Assembly (NCBI GenBank): GCA_965261535.1
Contig: OZ253469.1
Location: forward strand, 186,001 to 250,000
Reading direction: 5' to 3'
DNA: 64,000 nt
From: VXNE01 sp965261535
Lineage (GTDB): Bacteria > Pseudomonadota > Gammaproteobacteria > Pseudomonadales > Azotimanducaceae
Numbering within the stretch: position 1 is the first letter of the stretch; every line of letters starts with the position of its first letter. Both the position numbers and the translations under genes were made by a program. The notes below the pieces were generated by a model. The model did not search any database. It had not been told where the DNA came from and was given only the letters and a program-made list of their open reading frames with translations. Shown piece by piece: positions 50,789-60,420 of this stretch.

Positions 50789-51718
50789 TCAGCTACTGAC
50801 CGTGGCCAGATCGGCCTTGGAAAGCGCGAATTCCTGAATGGATCGAATGCGCTCAACTTCCGCGAGGAGCGCGGGCACGGGCGGGAAATTGAAGTCCCGC
50901 TCGAGCAGCGTCGGGATTACACCGAAGTTCGCATACGCGCGATCGAGCAACGCCCAGACCGGCTCGATCACATCCGCGCCATGCGTGTCGATTCGGAGAT
51001 CGACCGCGGAGCCTTCAGCCGGGGTGCGCGAGGGGGAACCCCTCGCATGAGAGGTGCGCGAGGGGATACCCCTCGCATGAAACGTGCTGTGACCGGCGAT
51101 ATGGATGTATACCGCGCGTTCTCCGGGCAATCCGTCGAGAAATGCTTCCGGAGCGTAGCCGAAATTGACGCTGTTGACGTAGATGTTGTTGACGTCGAGC
51201 AGGAGGTCGCAGTCCGCGCGGTCGATCACCGCCTTGATGAACTCCAGCTCGCTCATTTCCCGGCCCGGAGCGGCGTAGTACGAGATGTGCTCGACGGCTA
51301 TGCGCCGTTCCAGGACATCCTGTGTCCGCCGGATGCGTCCGGCGACGTATTCCACGGCCTCTGGGGTGAACGGGATCGGCATTAGGTCGTAGAGATGGCC
51401 GTGATCGCTGCAGTAACTCAGGTGCTCCGTGTAGCAGCGCACGTCCAATTCATCAAGAAACGCCCTGATGTTACAGAGCAGGTCGATATCCAGGGGCGCG
51501 GGGGAACCGAGGGAAAGGGACAGGCCGTGACAGACAAAAGGAAAACGCTCCGCGAACCCGCGGAACTGTCGGCCGAATCGGCCACCGATGCCGATCCAGT
51601 TCTCTGGCGCGACCTCCATGAAGTCCACGGCGGCATCCAATTCCGCCGCGTGGTCGGCCAACCGGGCGAACATACCCCGCCGCAAGCCGAGCCCAACGCC
51701 CTGCACGGGATACTCCAT
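50789..51718 (-). CDS. DUF692 multinuclear iron oxidase (HvfB/MNIO), with inserted palindromic element
   Basis: A 309-residue TIM-barrel oxidase of the MNIO family, which modifies Cys residues of copper-binding peptides. Metal-ligand motifs are present in order: DFMEVAPENWIG, FVCHGLSLSLGSP, YTEHLSYC, AVEHISYY, LLLDVNNIYVN, VYIHIAGH, LRIDTHGADV and LLERDFNFPP. Between HIAGH and IDTHG a stretch of about 24 residues (ARGIPSRT, ARGSPSRTPAEGS) is encoded by two copies of the palindromic element; homologues have only a short loop. Frame and all ligands are preserved. I chose the ATG at 51718 (MEYPVQGVGLGLRRG) over 51769. Acts on the product of 51786-52109. Confidence 0.9.
   Translation of the reverse strand: MEYPVQGVGLGLRRGMFARLADHAAELDAAVDFMEVAPENWIGIGGRFGRQFRGFAERFPFVCHGLSLSLGSPAPLDIDLLCNIRAFLDELDVRCYTEHLSYCSDHGHLYDLMPIPFTPEAVEYVAGRIRRTQDVLERRIAVEHISYYAAPGREMSELEFIKAVIDRADCDLLLDVNNIYVNSVNFGYAPEAFLDGLPGERAVYIHIAGHSTFHARGIPSRTSHARGSPSRTPAEGSAVDLRIDTHGADVIEPVWALLDRAYANFGVIPTLLERDFNFPPVPALLAEVERIRSIQEFALSKADLATVSS
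51007..51078 (-). repeat. Palindromic protein-coding element, tandem pair (site B, in hvfB)
   Basis: Two hairpins of 19 bp (51027-51045, loop GAA; 51057-51075, loop ATA), each with the arms GCGAGGGG and CCCCTCGC, 30 bp apart, followed on the minus strand by GCACCCCGGCTGAAGGCTCC, which differs from the site A flank at one base. The orientation is the same as the gene, and it is read in the ARGIPSR...PAEGS frame. The second copy is shorter than at site A, so the pair has partly decayed. Confidence 0.88.
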
Positions 51719-51785
51719 GATTAGAGAAAGTGAAGTACCGAGCGCCTCAAGCGGTGCTCGGTACTCCAAGTATCATCTAGGTGAT

Positions 51786-52109
<324 letters not shown>

Positions 52110-52291
52110 CGATGTCGTCCTTCCGAAATTTTGTTCCGATCACGCATCGTTAAGGGTACGCAACCACCTCTCGAACGCGGATAAACCGAGCGTTCGGCTC
52201 GATTCTATCCCTATAGTATGGAAAGGGGTCAAGAAGATTTGCACAGTTTTTTCACAGTCTGGAGAACCGCAACAGAAATTGTTATCGACGG

Positions 52292-55200
52292 CTATCGCAG
52301 TCGGGCTCTGGATTCCAGCGGTTTCAACGCCCGCGCCAGCCGTTCGGGCGACACCCTTACCTTCGTCCCGATACGTTGACTGAACAACGCGACACGGTAC
52401 TCCTCGACAAGATAAAGGAGCTGAACAACCTCCGCATCGCCGGGCAAGACATCCAAAACGGACGCCGCCCGCGCCTCCCAGCGCGCCGCCTCGGCCAGGT
52501 TCTCCCGATCCTTCAAAACCCGTCCGGGCAGATTATCCGCCCTGTGCGCCAACGCGCGCAGGTACCGCGACAGGTCCGCGAGCCCTTCCGGCGGAATACG
52601 ATTCGGAAAGTCAGGGGGCACGAGGCGTTCGAGATGCGCCATCATGTCTTCTCGGCTTGGGGCGAACGCAGGCGAATCGAGTGCGGCGATCTTGTTCGCC
52701 ACGGCAAAACGCCGGGCCAGGATCTCGCGGCTGCCTTCGAGCACCGACGTGAAAACGGCGGTCAGACGCGCTCGCCGCGAATCGATCAGCGCATCGAACG
52801 CCTGGGCCGACTGCGGTAGCGACAGCTTCTTCGGCGGCGACACGGCAAAGAAACAGGACCAGGCCGACGCGAGGAGCAGTTCGTCGGCCAACATATCCTT
52901 GGCGCCGAGGGCCGCATAATGCAACGCCATGGTTCTCTCGGCGTCGACGCGCTTGCGCAGATAGCGGCTTGTCCTGGAGTCGGCCAGCAGCGCCAGGCGG
53001 CTGTACCCGCGCCTGTTCGTCGCCGCCTGGCTCGAGCGATGCGTCAGCATGACGAGATCCACGCGGTCCCCATCGTCCCGAAGCGCGGGATACACGACGG
53101 TGGGGATATCGCCATCATTGATCACCAGGGATTCCGGAACGTCGGCGGACGGGAAGGAACTCAAGCCTCGCGATTCAAAGCGCGTCCTGATGTCAGTGTC
53201 TGCGCGCCGCTCAATCCTGGGCAAGAGCCGGTTCTTGAGCGCGCCGACATCGCGGTCCTGGTCGACCGTGCGGCCCGCGCTGTCGAGCACCTGCACGCTC
53301 ATTCGCAGGAACGGGTCTATCTGTTCGTCTCGGAAATCCGCCGCGTCCACGCGAAGGCCGAATTCCGCCTCAACGCATTGAGCCAGCGCCGTGCGCAGCC
53401 CGCCCCGACGATAGCGGTCCGGGCGCGACAGATGTGCCGCGACGCTGCGGGCCTTGTCGCCCAGGGGCAGCAACCGCCGCCGCGCCGATTTCGGCAGGGA
53501 CCTCAAGAGCGCTGCGCACTTCTGCTCGAAGAATCCGGGCACGAGCCAGTCGAGGTCGTCTCTGTCCAAATGCGGCAACGCCCCGAGACCGACCTGGAGC
53601 GAAACGCCGTCGTCGGATTCGCCGGGAGAGAAGCGGTACTTCAAGTCCAGTTCGAGCCCATCGATGACAATGGATGGCGGGAAATCGGCGTCCGAGACCC
53701 CGAAGTCGGTTCGCGCCAGCAAATCCGCTTCGCTCATGTGCAGGCGATCAACCGCAGCCGTATCTGCCCGTCGCAGCCACGCAGCGAGTGTCTTGGCGCC
53801 AAGCACATCCTGCGGCAGACGTTCCAGGTAGAACGCCGCCTGCGCCCGATCCGTCGCGAGCAAGTCCGCGCGCCGGGACTTGGCCTGCAGTTCGACGATC
53901 TTGCGCGCCATCGCGCGGTTGCGGTCGAGGAACGGCGCCGACACCACGCTGTCGGATCGCAGCAGGGCATCGCGGACGAATATCTCACGCGTCGCCTCCG
54001 GATCAATTCCGGCGTAGCCCGCCGGGCGTCGCTCCACCACCGGCAGGCCATAGACGGTCACGCGCTCGAACGCGACCACCTCGCCGCGCGAACCGTCCCA
54101 ATGCGGCTCGGACCAAGCGCGCTTCAGGACATTGGTCGCCGCCTGTTCGATCCACGACGGCTCCACGGCCGCGACGCAGCGGGCATAGGTCCGTTGGGTC
54201 TCGGCGATTTCCGCGGCGACTATCCACTGCGGCTGGCTGCGCGCCATCGCCGATCCCGGGAAGATGCGGAACTTCAGATTCCTGGCGCCCCGGTACATTC
54301 GGGCGTCGACATCGCGCATGCCGATGAAGCTCAGCGACCCGGAGAGGAGCGCCCGGTGCACGCACGCGTAGTCGGCGTCTCGGGCCTTGACGCGCATCCC
54401 CTGCCGCTTCACGGCGAGCAGCAGTTGACGATGCACCGCCCGCCACTCGCCCACCCGGGGCGGAGACAGGAAACTCGTCTCCAGCATGCGGCGGAACGCG
54501 CTCCTGGTCATGTCCCGGCGCGCGGTTTCCAACGCGTTCCAGAGATTCACGAAGGTGAGGAAGTCCGACTTCGAATCGGCGTGCTCCCGATGTTTCCGAT
54601 CCGCCGCCTCCTGTTTGTCCAGCGGGCGCTCGCGCGGATCCTGGATCGATAGCGCGGAGACGATGATGAGCATCTCCTTGACGCATCGCAGCCGATGCGC
54701 CGCCACCAGCATTCGCGCCAGGCGCGGGTCCACCGGCAGCCGCGCCATGGTGCGCCCGATTTGCGTCAGCCGATCACCATCGAGCGCGTCCAGTTCGCGT
54801 AGAGTGAGCTCGGCGTCCTTGACCACGCGCGGGTCCGGCGGATCGATGAACGGAAAGTCCTCCGTCTTGCCGAGGCGAAATGCACGCATCTGCAGCACGA
54901 CCCAGGCAAGGTTGGTACGCTTCAACTCCGGGTCCGTGTACTGCGGCCGACCCTCGAAGTCGGCCGACGAGTAGAGGCGATAGCAGGTTCCCGGAGCGAT
55001 GCGGCCGCAGCGGCCCTTGCGCTGCTCCGCGCTGGCCTGGGATATGGGCTCGATGGGCAGCCGCTGTATCTTCGAACGATAGCTGTAGCGGCTGATTCGC
55101 GCGTTGCCCGGATCGACGACATAGCCGATATTCGGCACGGTGAGGCTGGTTTCCGCCACGTTCGTCGCCAACACCACCCGCTGCCGAGGCTTCGTTTTTT

Positions 55201-56203
55201 CGAGGGGTGCCCCCTCGCGCTTCTGTCTTCTTGCGAGGGGTGCCCCCTCGCGCTCCCCGGGCGCGAATATGCGGCGCTGTTCCCGGGCCGGGAGGCGCGC
55301 GTAGAGAGGCAGTACGTCGTAGCGATCTCCGTACTGCCGCTTCAGCCACCGCGATGTATCCAGGATCTCGCGCTCCCCGGACAGGAACACCAGAATGTCC
55401 CGGGGGCCCGACGCGCCTGCGCGCGCGATTTCCTCAAGGCAACCCTGCAGCGCGTGCTCGAAGCCCTCGTCCTGTTCGCGGTAGAGGACATCCACCGGAT
55501 AGCCGCGCCCGCCCACGGCCACAACCGGCGCGCCGTCGAAATGCGCCCGGAACGCCTCGATATCGATGGTCGCCGACGTGACGATAAGTTTGAGATCCGG
55601 CCGCCGCCGCAACAGCGTTTTCACGTAGCCGATGAGGAAGTCCACGTTCAGGCTGCGCTCGTGGGCCTCGTCGATGATCAGCACTTCGTAGTTGTGCAGG
55701 TCGCGGTCGGTTCGGATTTCGGCCAGGAGCAGCCCGTCGGTCATCACCTTGACGAGGGTGTCGTCGCCATACCGTTCCGTGAAACGCACCGCGAATCCCA
55801 CCACGCCGCCGAACGGCGTCTTGAGTTCGTTGGCGATGCGTTCGGCAACCGCGCGCGCGGGCAGCCTGCGCGGCTGCGTGTGGCCGATCATCCCGCGCCT
55901 GCCCAAACCTGCGCGCAGGCACGCTTTGGGCAACTGGGTAGTCTTGCCGGAGCCGGTCTCGCCCGCGACGATGACCACCTGGTGCGAACGCAGCAGGGCG
56001 ACGATCTCGTCGATGTGTTTCGCGATGGGCAGTGCCCGAGGAAAGTCGATTCGGGGGACCGACGCGTCGCGCCGGGCGTACGCGGCCTTCGAGGACTCAA
56101 GGCGCGCTCGCTCGCGGTCCGAAAGCCTCCCCTTCGCGTTCAAGGCGCGCCGCAGAACGTGCGCGTCCCTGATCAGGATTTCATTGAAATCGAATGGCGT
56201 CAT
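52292..56203 (-). CDS. hrpA: ATP-dependent RNA helicase HrpA, with inserted palindromic element
   Basis: A 1303-residue DEAH-box helicase. Motifs in order: VAGETGSGKTTQLPKACL (Walker A), TQPRRLPARAVAERI, LIIDEAHERSLNVDFL (DEAH), LIVTSATID (SAT), VLATNVAETSLTVPNIGYVV and QRKGRCGRIAPGTCYRLY, then the long C-terminal HrpA-specific part (DUF3418). Between RIFAPG and RQRVVLATNVAE about 24 extra residues (EREGAPLARRQ, KREGAPLEK) come from the palindromic element read in its antisense direction; they fall in a surface loop before motif V and keep the frame. The ATG at 56203 is used; a GTG at 56218 also fits. Confidence 0.93.
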   Translation of the reverse strand: MTPFDFNEILIRDAHVLRRALNAKGRLSDRERARLESSKAAYARRDASVPRIDFPRALPIAKHIDEIVALLRSHQVVIVAGETGSGKTTQLPKACLRAGLGRRGMIGHTQPRRLPARAVAERIANELKTPFGGVVGFAVRFTERYGDDTLVKVMTDGLLLAEIRTDRDLHNYEVLIIDEAHERSLNVDFLIGYVKTLLRRRPDLKLIVTSATIDIEAFRAHFDGAPVVAVGGRGYPVDVLYREQDEGFEHALQGCLEEIARAGASGPRDILVFLSGEREILDTSRWLKRQYGDRYDVLPLYARLPAREQRRIFAPGEREGAPLARRQKREGAPLEKTKPRQRVVLATNVAETSLTVPNIGYVVDPGNARISRYSYRSKIQRLPIEPISQASAEQRKGRCGRIAPGTCYRLYSSADFEGRPQYTDPELKRTNLAWVVLQMRAFRLGKTEDFPFIDPPDPRVVKDAELTLRELDALDGDRLTQIGRTMARLPVDPRLARMLVAAHRLRCVKEMLIIVSALSIQDPRERPLDKQEAADRKHREHADSKSDFLTFVNLWNALETARRDMTRSAFRRMLETSFLSPPRVGEWRAVHRQLLLAVKRQGMRVKARDADYACVHRALLSGSLSFIGMRDVDARMYRGARNLKFRIFPGSAMARSQPQWIVAAEIAETQRTYARCVAAVEPSWIEQAATNVLKRAWSEPHWDGSRGEVVAFERVTVYGLPVVERRPAGYAGIDPEATREIFVRDALLRSDSVVSAPFLDRNRAMARKIVELQAKSRRADLLATDRAQAAFYLERLPQDVLGAKTLAAWLRRADTAAVDRLHMSEADLLARTDFGVSDADFPPSIVIDGLELDLKYRFSPGESDDGVSLQVGLGALPHLDRDDLDWLVPGFFEQKCAALLRSLPKSARRRLLPLGDKARSVAAHLSRPDRYRRGGLRTALAQCVEAEFGLRVDAADFRDEQIDPFLRMSVQVLDSAGRTVDQDRDVGALKNRLLPRIERRADTDIRTRFESRGLSSFPSADVPESLVINDGDIPTVVYPALRDDGDRVDLVMLTHRSSQAATNRRGYSRLALLADSRTSRYLRKRVDAERTMALHYAALGAKDMLADELLLASAWSCFFAVSPPKKLSLPQSAQAFDALIDSRRARLTAVFTSVLEGSREILARRFAVANKIAALDSPAFAPSREDMMAHLERLVPPDFPNRIPPEGLADLSRYLRALAHRADNLPGRVLKDRENLAEAARWEARAASVLDVLPGDAEVVQLLYLVEEYRVALFSQRIGTKVRVSPERLARALKPLESRARLR
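55200..55262 (+). repeat. Palindromic protein-coding element, tandem pair (site C, in hrpA)
   Basis: Two hairpins at 55200-55218 (first base T instead of G) and 55233-55251, both with loop TGC and arms GCGAGGGG/CCCCTCGC, 33 bp apart; the second is followed by GCTCCCCGG as at site A. Orientation is opposite to hrpA, so the same DNA yields different residues (EREGAPL) from those at sites A and B. Confidence 0.88.
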
Positions 56204-56221
56204 CCGATCGCGCGGCACCCG

Positions 56222-57403
56222 CTACTTCGACAGGTAGGCCATGCCCTCTTCGAGGCCGCGGATGGTGAGCGGATACATCCGACCATCCAGCAGATCACGC
56301 GTCATGCCGACGGAAGTCGAATATTCCCAGGTCTCCTGGGGCGTCGGATTGATCCACACCATCCTTTCGTAGTTGTCGAGAAAACGCGACATCCAGACTA
56401 CGCCAGGCTCTTCGTTCCAATGTTCGACGCTACCGCCGGCATGGGTGATTTCATAGGGCGCCATGGTCGCGTCGCCGACGAATACCACCTTGTAGTCCCG
56501 ATGGTACTTGTTGAAGATTTCCCACGTCGGAATGCGTTCGTTCATGCGGCGGAGATTGTCGTTCCACACGGATTCGTAGATGAAGTTGTGGAAGTAGAAG
56601 CTCTCCATGTGCTTTAACTCCGTGCGCGTCGCGGAGAAGAGTTCCTCGCAGACCCGGACGTGCGCGTCCATCGACCCGCCGATATCGAGCAACAACAGCA
56701 CCTTGACCGTGTTCTTGCGCTCCGGCCGCATGCGGAGGTCCAGGAGGCCGCCGTTGTGGGCGGTGGACCGGATCGTGTTGTCCATGTCCAGTTCCTCTTC
56801 CGTGCCCGAGCGCGCGAACTTGCGCAAGCGCCGCAGCGCCATCTTGATGTTCCTGGTGCCGATCTCGACGGAGTCGTCGAGGTTCCGGTATTGGCGCTGG
56901 TCCCAGACCTTCCTGGCCCTCTTTTTCTTTCCCCTGCCCATGCCGCCGGGGCCGTTGCCCGGCCGGTCGTTTTCCTCCTCCCCGTCGCCCTCCTCGCCGT
57001 TTCCTTCGCCCTGCCCACCCTCCCGGGCGCGTTTCTCGCTCTCCTCCTTGGCCTTGCGGAACGCCTCGATCAGTTTTTCCAGGCCACCGAGAGATTTGAT
57101 CTTCGCCAGTTCCTGCGGCGTCAGCGCCTTTTCGAATTCGCGGCGCAGCCACTCGTCGGGAATGAGCGTGGCCAACAGACCCGTCAGATCGTCCAGGCCC
57201 TTGAAGTACGTGCCGAACGCCCGGTCGAACTTGTCGTAGTGCTTCTCGTCCTTGACCAGGCAGGTACGGCTGAGGAGGTAGAAGTCGTCGATGTCCGCAT
57301 ACACCAGACGATGACTCAGCGCATTGATCAGGTCGAGCAGTTCGCGGATCGTTACCGGAACATTGTACTTCCGCAGCGCCAGGAAGAAGTTGATCAGCAC
57401 CAT
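56222..57403 (-). CDS. VWA-domain protein (CoxE-like), partner of MoxR ATPase
   Basis: A 393-residue protein with an N-terminal helical region, a very acidic/glycine linker (GEGNGEEGDGEEENDRPGNG, residues about 133-160) and a von Willebrand factor A domain with MIDAS motif LLLDIGGSMDAHVRV. It starts 15 bp after the MoxR-type ATPase stop. MoxR/VWA pairs act as chaperones that insert metal cofactors or activate enzymes. No target enzyme is encoded next to it, so the client is unknown. Confidence 0.88.
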   Translation of the reverse strand: MVLINFFLALRKYNVPVTIRELLDLINALSHRLVYADIDDFYLLSRTCLVKDEKHYDKFDRAFGTYFKGLDDLTGLLATLIPDEWLRREFEKALTPQELAKIKSLGGLEKLIEAFRKAKEESEKRAREGGQGEGNGEEGDGEEENDRPGNGPGGMGRGKKKRARKVWDQRQYRNLDDSVEIGTRNIKMALRRLRKFARSGTEEELDMDNTIRSTAHNGGLLDLRMRPERKNTVKVLLLLDIGGSMDAHVRVCEELFSATRTELKHMESFYFHNFIYESVWNDNLRRMNERIPTWEIFNKYHRDYKVVFVGDATMAPYEITHAGGSVEHWNEEPGVVWMSRFLDNYERMVWINPTPQETWEYSTSVGMTRDLLDGRMYPLTIRGLEEGMAYLSK

Positions 57404-57418
57404 CAGCTCCCTTTGCGC

Positions 57419-58267
57419 TCAGCCGCGGCTGTTGCGCCGGTTCATGAACGCCAGCCGCTCGAGCAGGTGCACATCCTGTTCGTTCTTCACCAGGGCGCCA
57501 TACAGCGGCGGGATCGCCTTGCTTGGATCGCGGTTTGTCAGAATCTCGTCCGGTATGTCGTCCGCCATCAGCAGCTTCAGCCAATCGATGAGCTCCGACG
57601 TGGACGGCTTCTTCTTCAACCCCGGCACCTTGCGCACGTCGAAGAAGATGTCCATGGCCTCCCTGACCAACTCCTGCTTGATCGAGGGGAAATGCACCTC
57701 GACGATCTCCTGCATGGTCTCGCGGTCGGGGAAGTCGATGTAATGGAAAAAGCAACGGCGCAGGAAGGCGTCGGGCAGCTCCTTCTCGTTGTTCGACGTG
57801 ATCACGACGACGGGCCGCAGCTTGGCCTTCACCGTCTGGTTCAGCTCGTAGACGAAGAACTCCATGCGGTCGAGCTCTTGCAGCAAGTCATTCGGAAACT
57901 CGATGTCCGCCTTGTCGATCTCGTCGATCAGGAGTACCACGCGCTCGTCCGCCTCGAACGCCTCCCAGAGTTTGCCCTTCTTGATGTAGTTGCGGATGTC
58001 GCCGACCCGCTCGTCGCCGAGCTGGGAATCGCGCAGGCGGGACACGGCGTCATATTCGTAGAGCCCCTGCAGCGCCTTCGTCTGCGACTTGATGTGCCAC
58101 TCGATCAAGGGCATCCCCAAGCTGTGGGCAACCTCCTCCGCGAGCAGCGTCTTTCCCGTGCCGGGTTCGCCCTTGATCAACAGCGGCCGTTCGAGTTCAA
58201 CGGCCGCGGTCACGGCCATTGAGAGTTCGTCCGTTGCGATGTAGGTATCGGTGCTCTCGAAGATCAT
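57419..58267 (-). CDS. MoxR-family AAA+ ATPase
   Basis: A 282-residue AAA+ ATPase: Walker A LIKGEPGTGKTLLAEEVAHS, Walker B VVLLIDEIDKADIEF, sensor-like VVVITSNNEKELPDAFLRRC (Arg finger). Family features FESTDTYIATDEL and WHIKSQTKALQGLYEYD match the MoxR subgroup that pairs with CoxE-like VWA proteins. The following gene is that VWA protein. It likely works as a hexameric chaperone with it. Confidence 0.92.
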   Translation of the reverse strand: MIFESTDTYIATDELSMAVTAAVELERPLLIKGEPGTGKTLLAEEVAHSLGMPLIEWHIKSQTKALQGLYEYDAVSRLRDSQLGDERVGDIRNYIKKGKLWEAFEADERVVLLIDEIDKADIEFPNDLLQELDRMEFFVYELNQTVKAKLRPVVVITSNNEKELPDAFLRRCFFHYIDFPDRETMQEIVEVHFPSIKQELVREAMDIFFDVRKVPGLKKKPSTSELIDWLKLLMADDIPDEILTNRDPSKAIPPLYGALVKNEQDVHLLERLAFMNRRNSRG

Positions 58268-58395
58268 TCAGGTTCCTGCTCCAAAACGGTGGGCTTGCGG
58301 GCGGAGGGGCAATTGGCTCCGCCAACGTCAGGCGAAGCGCCCTACTCTACCCGATAGATTGCCTCCAGGCACGTCGGGTGGCGGATTCGCGTCGG

Positions 58396-58746
58396 TCAGG
58401 CTAGGTCGCCTGCAGCCCTTTTTCTCAATGCGCGGATGACGCCGATAACGACGAAGTAAAGCGCCAGGACGATGGCCGTAGCCAGCAGCAAGCAGGCGGC
58501 CACGGACCCGGATTCTCCCGCCGCCTCGAACAGACCGCGAAACAAGAGGACGATGAAGGCCGGCGCGAAATGCTCCGAATCCTCCGCGATGCGCCACGGC
58601 AAGAGCGCCCATACAGCGACCAGCAGGGGCAACAGATACCGGATGCGCGCCGCGCGTCGATAGTGTCGCAGCGCCATGTGGAGACCCGTGGCGGCGCCCG
58701 CGGCAGCGATGGCGGCGACCGCCCAGGCGATCCACACCCCGCTCAC
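58396..58746 (-). CDS. Small integral membrane protein
   Basis: A 116-residue protein with about four hydrophobic stretches (VWIAWAVAAIAAAGAATGL, LLPLLVAVWALLPW, AFIVLLFRGLFEAAG, CLLLATAIVLALYFVVIGVI) and a basic C-terminus. The GTG start overlaps the ycgN stop (GTGA), so it is translated with ycgN. I recognise no family or catalytic motif. Confidence 0.65.
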   Translation of the reverse strand: MSGVWIAWAVAAIAAAGAATGLHMALRHYRRAARIRYLLPLLVAVWALLPWRIAEDSEHFAPAFIVLLFRGLFEAAGESGSVAACLLLATAIVLALYFVVIGVIRALRKRAAGDLA

Positions 58747-59186
58747 GCCTCCACCCACCGAACGATGTAGTTCTCGAGGTCGTCCGGATGCACCCCGGAT
58801 TCCGAAACGACCTTGCCGCGCACGCTGATGCCCGCCGCGTGAACGGTATCCGCCGAACCGGACACCAGCGGGTGCCACCAGGCGAGTCCCCGACCCTCGG
58901 CGATACGCCTGTACGCGCAGGAGGTGGGCAGGAAGTTCAGTTTCCCGATGTTGTCGGCGTTGATCTCCACGCAATCCGGCACTAGCGTGTGCCGGTCGGG
59001 GTAGTGCTTGCAGCGACAGCGTTCCTGATCGAGCAGGCGGCACACGACGCTGGTGAAGAAGACGTGGCCATCCTCGTCGTCGAGCTTCAGCGTGCAGCAG
59101 CGCGCGCAGCCGTCGCAAAGCGACTCCCACTCTTCGTCGGACATCTCGGCGAGAGTCTTGGTCTCCCAGAACGGGCGTTGTTTCAT
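58743..59186 (-). CDS. ycgN: YcgN/UPF0260 Cys-cluster protein
   Basis: A 147-residue protein of the UPF0260 family: MSDEEWESLCDGCARCCTLK (CxxCxxCC), VVCRLLDQERCRCKHYPDRH and PDCVEINADNIGKLNFLPTS, CAYRRIAEGRGLAWWHPLVS, giving a metal or Fe-S binding set of Cys. The ATG at 59186 is the family start; a longer frame to 59288 overlaps the end of rnd. Function is unknown. In enteric bacteria it also lies near rnd/min genes. Confidence 0.9.
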   Translation of the reverse strand: MKQRPFWETKTLAEMSDEEWESLCDGCARCCTLKLDDEDGHVFFTSVVCRLLDQERCRCKHYPDRHTLVPDCVEINADNIGKLNFLPTSCAYRRIAEGRGLAWWHPLVSGSADTVHAAGISVRGKVVSESGVHPDDLENYIVRWVEA

Positions 59187-59284
59187 GTGCGGAACCCGCT
59201 CTTCGAGGAATCCGGCGCGATACGTGAACAGTAGCCGCTGGCCCACAGCTTGCGCAACCCGCCCGGCGGCACCGCGAGGAACAC

Positions 59285-60388
59285 TCAATCCCTGCTTGAT
59301 CGCAGCAGTTGGAGGAAGCGTTCGCCGAGCAGCGGCGCGCGCCAGCCGAGCAATGCCTCCGGCAGATCGCCCGTCGCGAAGAATCGCCGCACGCAGGCTT
59401 CTATCAGGCGCCTGCGCCCCAATAGTTCCGGCGCCAGGCCCAGCTTGTCCGAGGCTGCGCGAACGACATCCCGCATGCGTTTCACCACCGCCTGCTCCCG
59501 CCTCGAGAGCGGCCCGGGAAGCGGGTCGGGCGGCTCGGCGTCATGCTCCTTCCAGCCTTGGGCGCACGCTGACAGTATCGCGTCGGCGTAGCGCCGCCTG
59601 GCGCCGCGCGGCAACATCCTGAGCAGGTCATCGCGCGAAACCGGAGCGGCCTCGGCGACAGCCACCAGATCCTCGTCGCTCACGATGTACGCCCGTGGGA
59701 CATCCCGGCGTCTCGCCTCGCGCTCGCGCCAGGTCGCGAGCGTCCTCAACACCGCCAGGTTCCGCAGCCGAAGCCGTCCGGCCCCCTTCATGCCTCGGTA
59801 GTATTCGCGCGGATCGGGCTCGGGCCGCGCCAGCATCATCGACATTTCGTCTTCGAACCACGGCAGGCGACCGCGGGCCACCAGGCGCTCTCGCATGCGC
59901 GACCAAAGCGGCACAAGGTGCGCGGCATCCTCCTTCGCGTACACGAGCTGCCGGTCGGACAGGGGTCGCCGCAACCAATCCGAGCGCGTCTCCTGCTTCG
60001 AGAGCGCCAGACCCAGGTAGTTCTCGACCACCCCGGCGTAGCTCTTCGAGATGTCCGCGCCGAGGAATGCATGGGCGACCTGCGTGTCCACGACGGCGAC
60101 GGGACGCAGACCGAGATGGCGATCGATCATCTCCATGTCTTCCGACCATGAGTGCATGACCTTCGTGCGCGCCGCGTCCGTCAAGAGCGCGCGAAGCGGC
60201 TCGAAACTCTGCCGCGCCTGCGCGTCGATCAACCGAACGCCGTCCGCGCCGCCAATCTGGTATAGCGCGGGAATCGGATAGAACGTCCGCGTGCGCATGA
60301 ACTCGGTATCGACGCCGACGATGTTGCCGCACGGACGGAGATCCCAGCGCGGGTCATCGTCCGTTTCGACGAGAGGACTAACCCGCAT
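59285..60388 (-). CDS. rnd: Ribonuclease D
   Basis: A 367-residue 3'-5' exoribonuclease that trims tRNA and other small RNAs. The DEDD exonuclease starts with NIVGVDTEFMRTRTFYPIPA (Asp, Glu), followed by KVMHSWSEDMEMI and a later YAKEDAAHLVPLW (Tyr, Asp). HRDC domains follow (LATWREREARRRDVPRAYIV and a second). The length matches enteric RNase D. The ATG at 60388 is retained; it reads the segment MRVSPLVETDD before the domain. Confidence 0.92.
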   Translation of the reverse strand: MRVSPLVETDDDPRWDLRPCGNIVGVDTEFMRTRTFYPIPALYQIGGADGVRLIDAQARQSFEPLRALLTDAARTKVMHSWSEDMEMIDRHLGLRPVAVVDTQVAHAFLGADISKSYAGVVENYLGLALSKQETRSDWLRRPLSDRQLVYAKEDAAHLVPLWSRMRERLVARGRLPWFEDEMSMMLARPEPDPREYYRGMKGAGRLRLRNLAVLRTLATWREREARRRDVPRAYIVSDEDLVAVAEAAPVSRDDLLRMLPRGARRRYADAILSACAQGWKEHDAEPPDPLPGPLSRREQAVVKRMRDVVRAASDKLGLAPELLGRRRLIEACVRRFFATGDLPEALLGWRAPLLGERFLQLLRSSRD

Positions 60389-60420
60389 ATCTCACCAGGT
60401 CACCTGTTGATAGTTCCGGG

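Noticed and set aside
52181..52201. CGAGC-GTTCG-GCTCG hairpin and a TTGACC box upstream of hvfA as a metal-responsive operator
   Set aside because: The hairpin has only 5-bp arms and the promoter spacing is poor; I could not match it to a known copper or Fur-type site.
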